Shown: piece by piece, positions 62,759-64,000 of the stretch
Numbering within the stretch: position 1 is the stretch's first letter
How the letters are laid out: each line of letters opens with the position of its first letter
From: Galbibacter marinus
GTDB lineage: Bacteria > Bacteroidota > Bacteroidia > Flavobacteriales > Flavobacteriaceae
Length of the DNA stretch: 64,000 bases
Reading direction: 5' to 3'
Assembly (NCBI RefSeq): GCF_000300875.1
Contig: NZ_AMSG01000005.1
Location: 62,001-126,000, forward strand
Program-made: the position numbers and the translations under genes
Notes under the pieces: generated by a model
The model's database searches: none
The model's input: the letters and a program-made list of their open reading frames with translations, nothing else
Told to the model about the DNA's origin: nothing

Positions 62759-64000
62759 TTATTTTAAAACAACTTCCACAACAGTAACTATCGAGTCCTG
62801 TTTATTCTCTGGAATCTCAATAGTAACACCCTGTTTATTCTTTTTATACTTAATCTTTGATTGATCCTTATAAAGAAGTACCTCCTTTATTTTTCCATCC
62901 AATCCATGGAGGGAAATATCAGATTCATAAGATCCATAAAAATGCAAGTACACCCGCTTGTCTTTTTGAGTGGATGTCATAACGCCCTCTATACTAACAG
63001 GGCCTTTTTGAGTTTGGTAAATGGTCTGTCCATATTGATCCATCCATTGCCCTATGAATTTTAAGTTTTCAACATGCTGCGGTTGAATCTTCCCGTTTGG
63101 CATTGGCCCAACATTAAGTAGTAGGTTGGCTCCATTTCCAAAGGTCTGCACCATAAACTGAATCAACTCTTTTTTACTCTTTTCCTTGGTATCCTGAAGA
63201 TTAAAACCCCAAGAAGTATTCATCGTCTGACAACTTTCTAAGGGTAATTGACTAATCCCTGCTCCACCAAAACCAGTGGTGTTTGCTCCAGGTAAATCCT
63301 TCTCAAACATCTGAAAATCCTCTCCTTCAAAAGGCATCTCGTGATGATTATTACCAATTAATAAGGCTGAATTTATCTGGTGAATCATTTGGTAGGTATT
63401 GCTGAGCTTCCAATCATTTCCGCTAATTCTGTAATCAACCTCACGATGCCAATCCTCCTTGTGAGGAGCCTGATCCCACCATCCGTCAAACCAAAATCCA
63501 GCGATATCGTAATTCTCCGCCAACTCTCTAATTTGTGCATCCTGATAGTCTAGATACGCATCCCAATCTCCGGTCTCAGGTCTACCTGTTTTTCTTCCAG
63601 TCCAACCTCTTGGATAAAAATCAGGATGATCCCAATCCAATTGCGAATAATAAACAAAGAGTTTAAGGCCCTGTTCTTTACAAGCCTCTTCCAACAACCT
63701 AAGCACATCCTTCTTATAAGGAGTAGATTTAACAACCGTATAATCTGAAACCCTAGAATCATACATCGCTAAACCATCATGATGTTTCGAGGTAAAAGTG
63801 ATGTATTTCATCCCAGCCTCTTTGGCTAAGGAAACTATCGCCTGAGCATCAAATTCTGTAGGATTAAAAAATGAAGGCAATAATCGGTAACGCTGCGCAG
63901 GTATATCTTGATTATTCATCACCCATTCACCATCGCCAAGTATACTGTATACTCCCCAGTGAATAAACATTCCAAATCGGGCATCTTCAAACCATTCCCT
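62759..64000 (-). CDS. Alpha-L-fucosidase GH29, 5' end beyond the window
   Basis: The gene continues past base 64000: upstream of the internal Met at 63970 the frame still reads REWFEDARFG-MFIHWG, the classic GH29 N-terminus. The barrel shows 'FTSKHHDGLAMYDSRV', 'YYSQLDWDHPDFYP' and the candidate nucleophile Asp (codon 63485-63487) in 'AGFWFDGWWDQ'. A short beta domain forms the C-terminus. About 413 codons are visible. It is the first visible gene of the fucose operon, 41 bases before the SDR gene. Any signal peptide is outside the window. Confidence 0.92.
   Translation of the reverse strand, partial: REWFEDARFGMFIHWGVYSILGDGEWVMNNQDIPAQRYRLLPSFFNPTEFDAQAIVSLAKEAGMKYITFTSKHHDGLAMYDSRVSDYTVVKSTPYKKDVLRLLEEACKEQGLKLFVYYSQLDWDHPDFYPRGWTGRKTGRPETGDWDAYLDYQDAQIRELAENYDIAGFWFDGWWDQAPHKEDWHREVDYRISGNDWKLSNTYQMIHQINSALLIGNNHHEMPFEGEDFQMFEKDLPGANTTGFGGAGISQLPLESCQTMNTSWGFNLQDTKEKSKKELIQFMVQTFGNGANLLLNVGPMPNGKIQPQHVENLKFIGQWMDQYGQTIYQTQKGPVSIEGVMTSTQKDKRVYLHFYGSYESDISLHGLDGKIKEVLLYKDQSKIKYKKNKQGVTIEIPENKQDSIVTVVEVVLK

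Overview
This looks like the chromosome of a marine-type Flavobacteriaceae bacterium (Bacteroidota). The evidence is AT-rich DNA, promoters of the Bacteroidota form TTG-N19-TAnnTTTG (clearest at 33716-33745, upstream of rpsF), a fused ResB/CcsA cytochrome c biogenesis protein, DUF6495, lipoprotein glycosidases of families GH29 and GH95, and a type II-C CRISPR-Cas system with long (46-nt) repeats. No rRNA, tRNA, insertion sequence or prophage was recognised.

Layout. 1-5063: start of a trans-sulfuration enzyme (cut by the window edge), the CcsBA fusion, a DinB-fold protein and a D-Ala-D-Ala dipeptidase lipoprotein. 5283-19253: a nitrate-assimilation island. It holds nirB-nirD-DUF4202, a NarX/NarL-like two-component pair, a nitrate reductase carrying its own NirB-like flavin/[2Fe-2S] reductase module, a rubredoxin-tailed protein, and convergent molybdenum-cofactor genes (moeA, moaE, moaCB). 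Together these should reduce nitrate to nitrite to ammonium and build the Mo cofactor. 19333-22222: glutathione peroxidase, a WYL regulator and two DinB-like genes.

22223-30515 is an accessory island. A coding remnant and a helix-turn-helix antitoxin-like gene with an early stop codon lead into a 14-repeat CRISPR array (23314-24345). Then follow a leader-like spacer and cas2, cas1 and cas9 on the minus strand (in transcription order cas9-cas1-cas2), with a divergent tracrRNA beside cas9. Every repeat carries a promoter-like element with Bacteroidota spacing that points along the crRNA strand. The three spacers nearest cas2 are related to one another.

30516-51451 is mostly housekeeping: hisS, DUF6495, rpsF-rpsR-rplI, a LytTR response regulator, priA, a BrkB-type membrane protein, nadC, rlmH, a HAM1-type pyrophosphatase, a DEAD-box helicase, trmH, and a PIG-L/small membrane protein/sodium:solute symporter/Gfo-Idh-MocA cluster. 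Two adjacent small secreted proteins share the C-terminal motif PFHGF[S/T].

51530-64000: DoxX, then a tightly packed minus-strand fucose operon: two GH29 and one GH95 alpha-L-fucosidases, FucP transporter, mutarotase, fucose dehydrogenase, fuconolactonase, ketodeoxyfuconate dehydrogenase, diketodeoxyfuconate hydrolase and an LldD-type lactate dehydrogenase. This encodes the non-phosphorylated route from fucosylated glycan to pyruvate and lactate, with lactate oxidised in the same operon. Fuconate dehydratase and any SusCD pair are not in the window.
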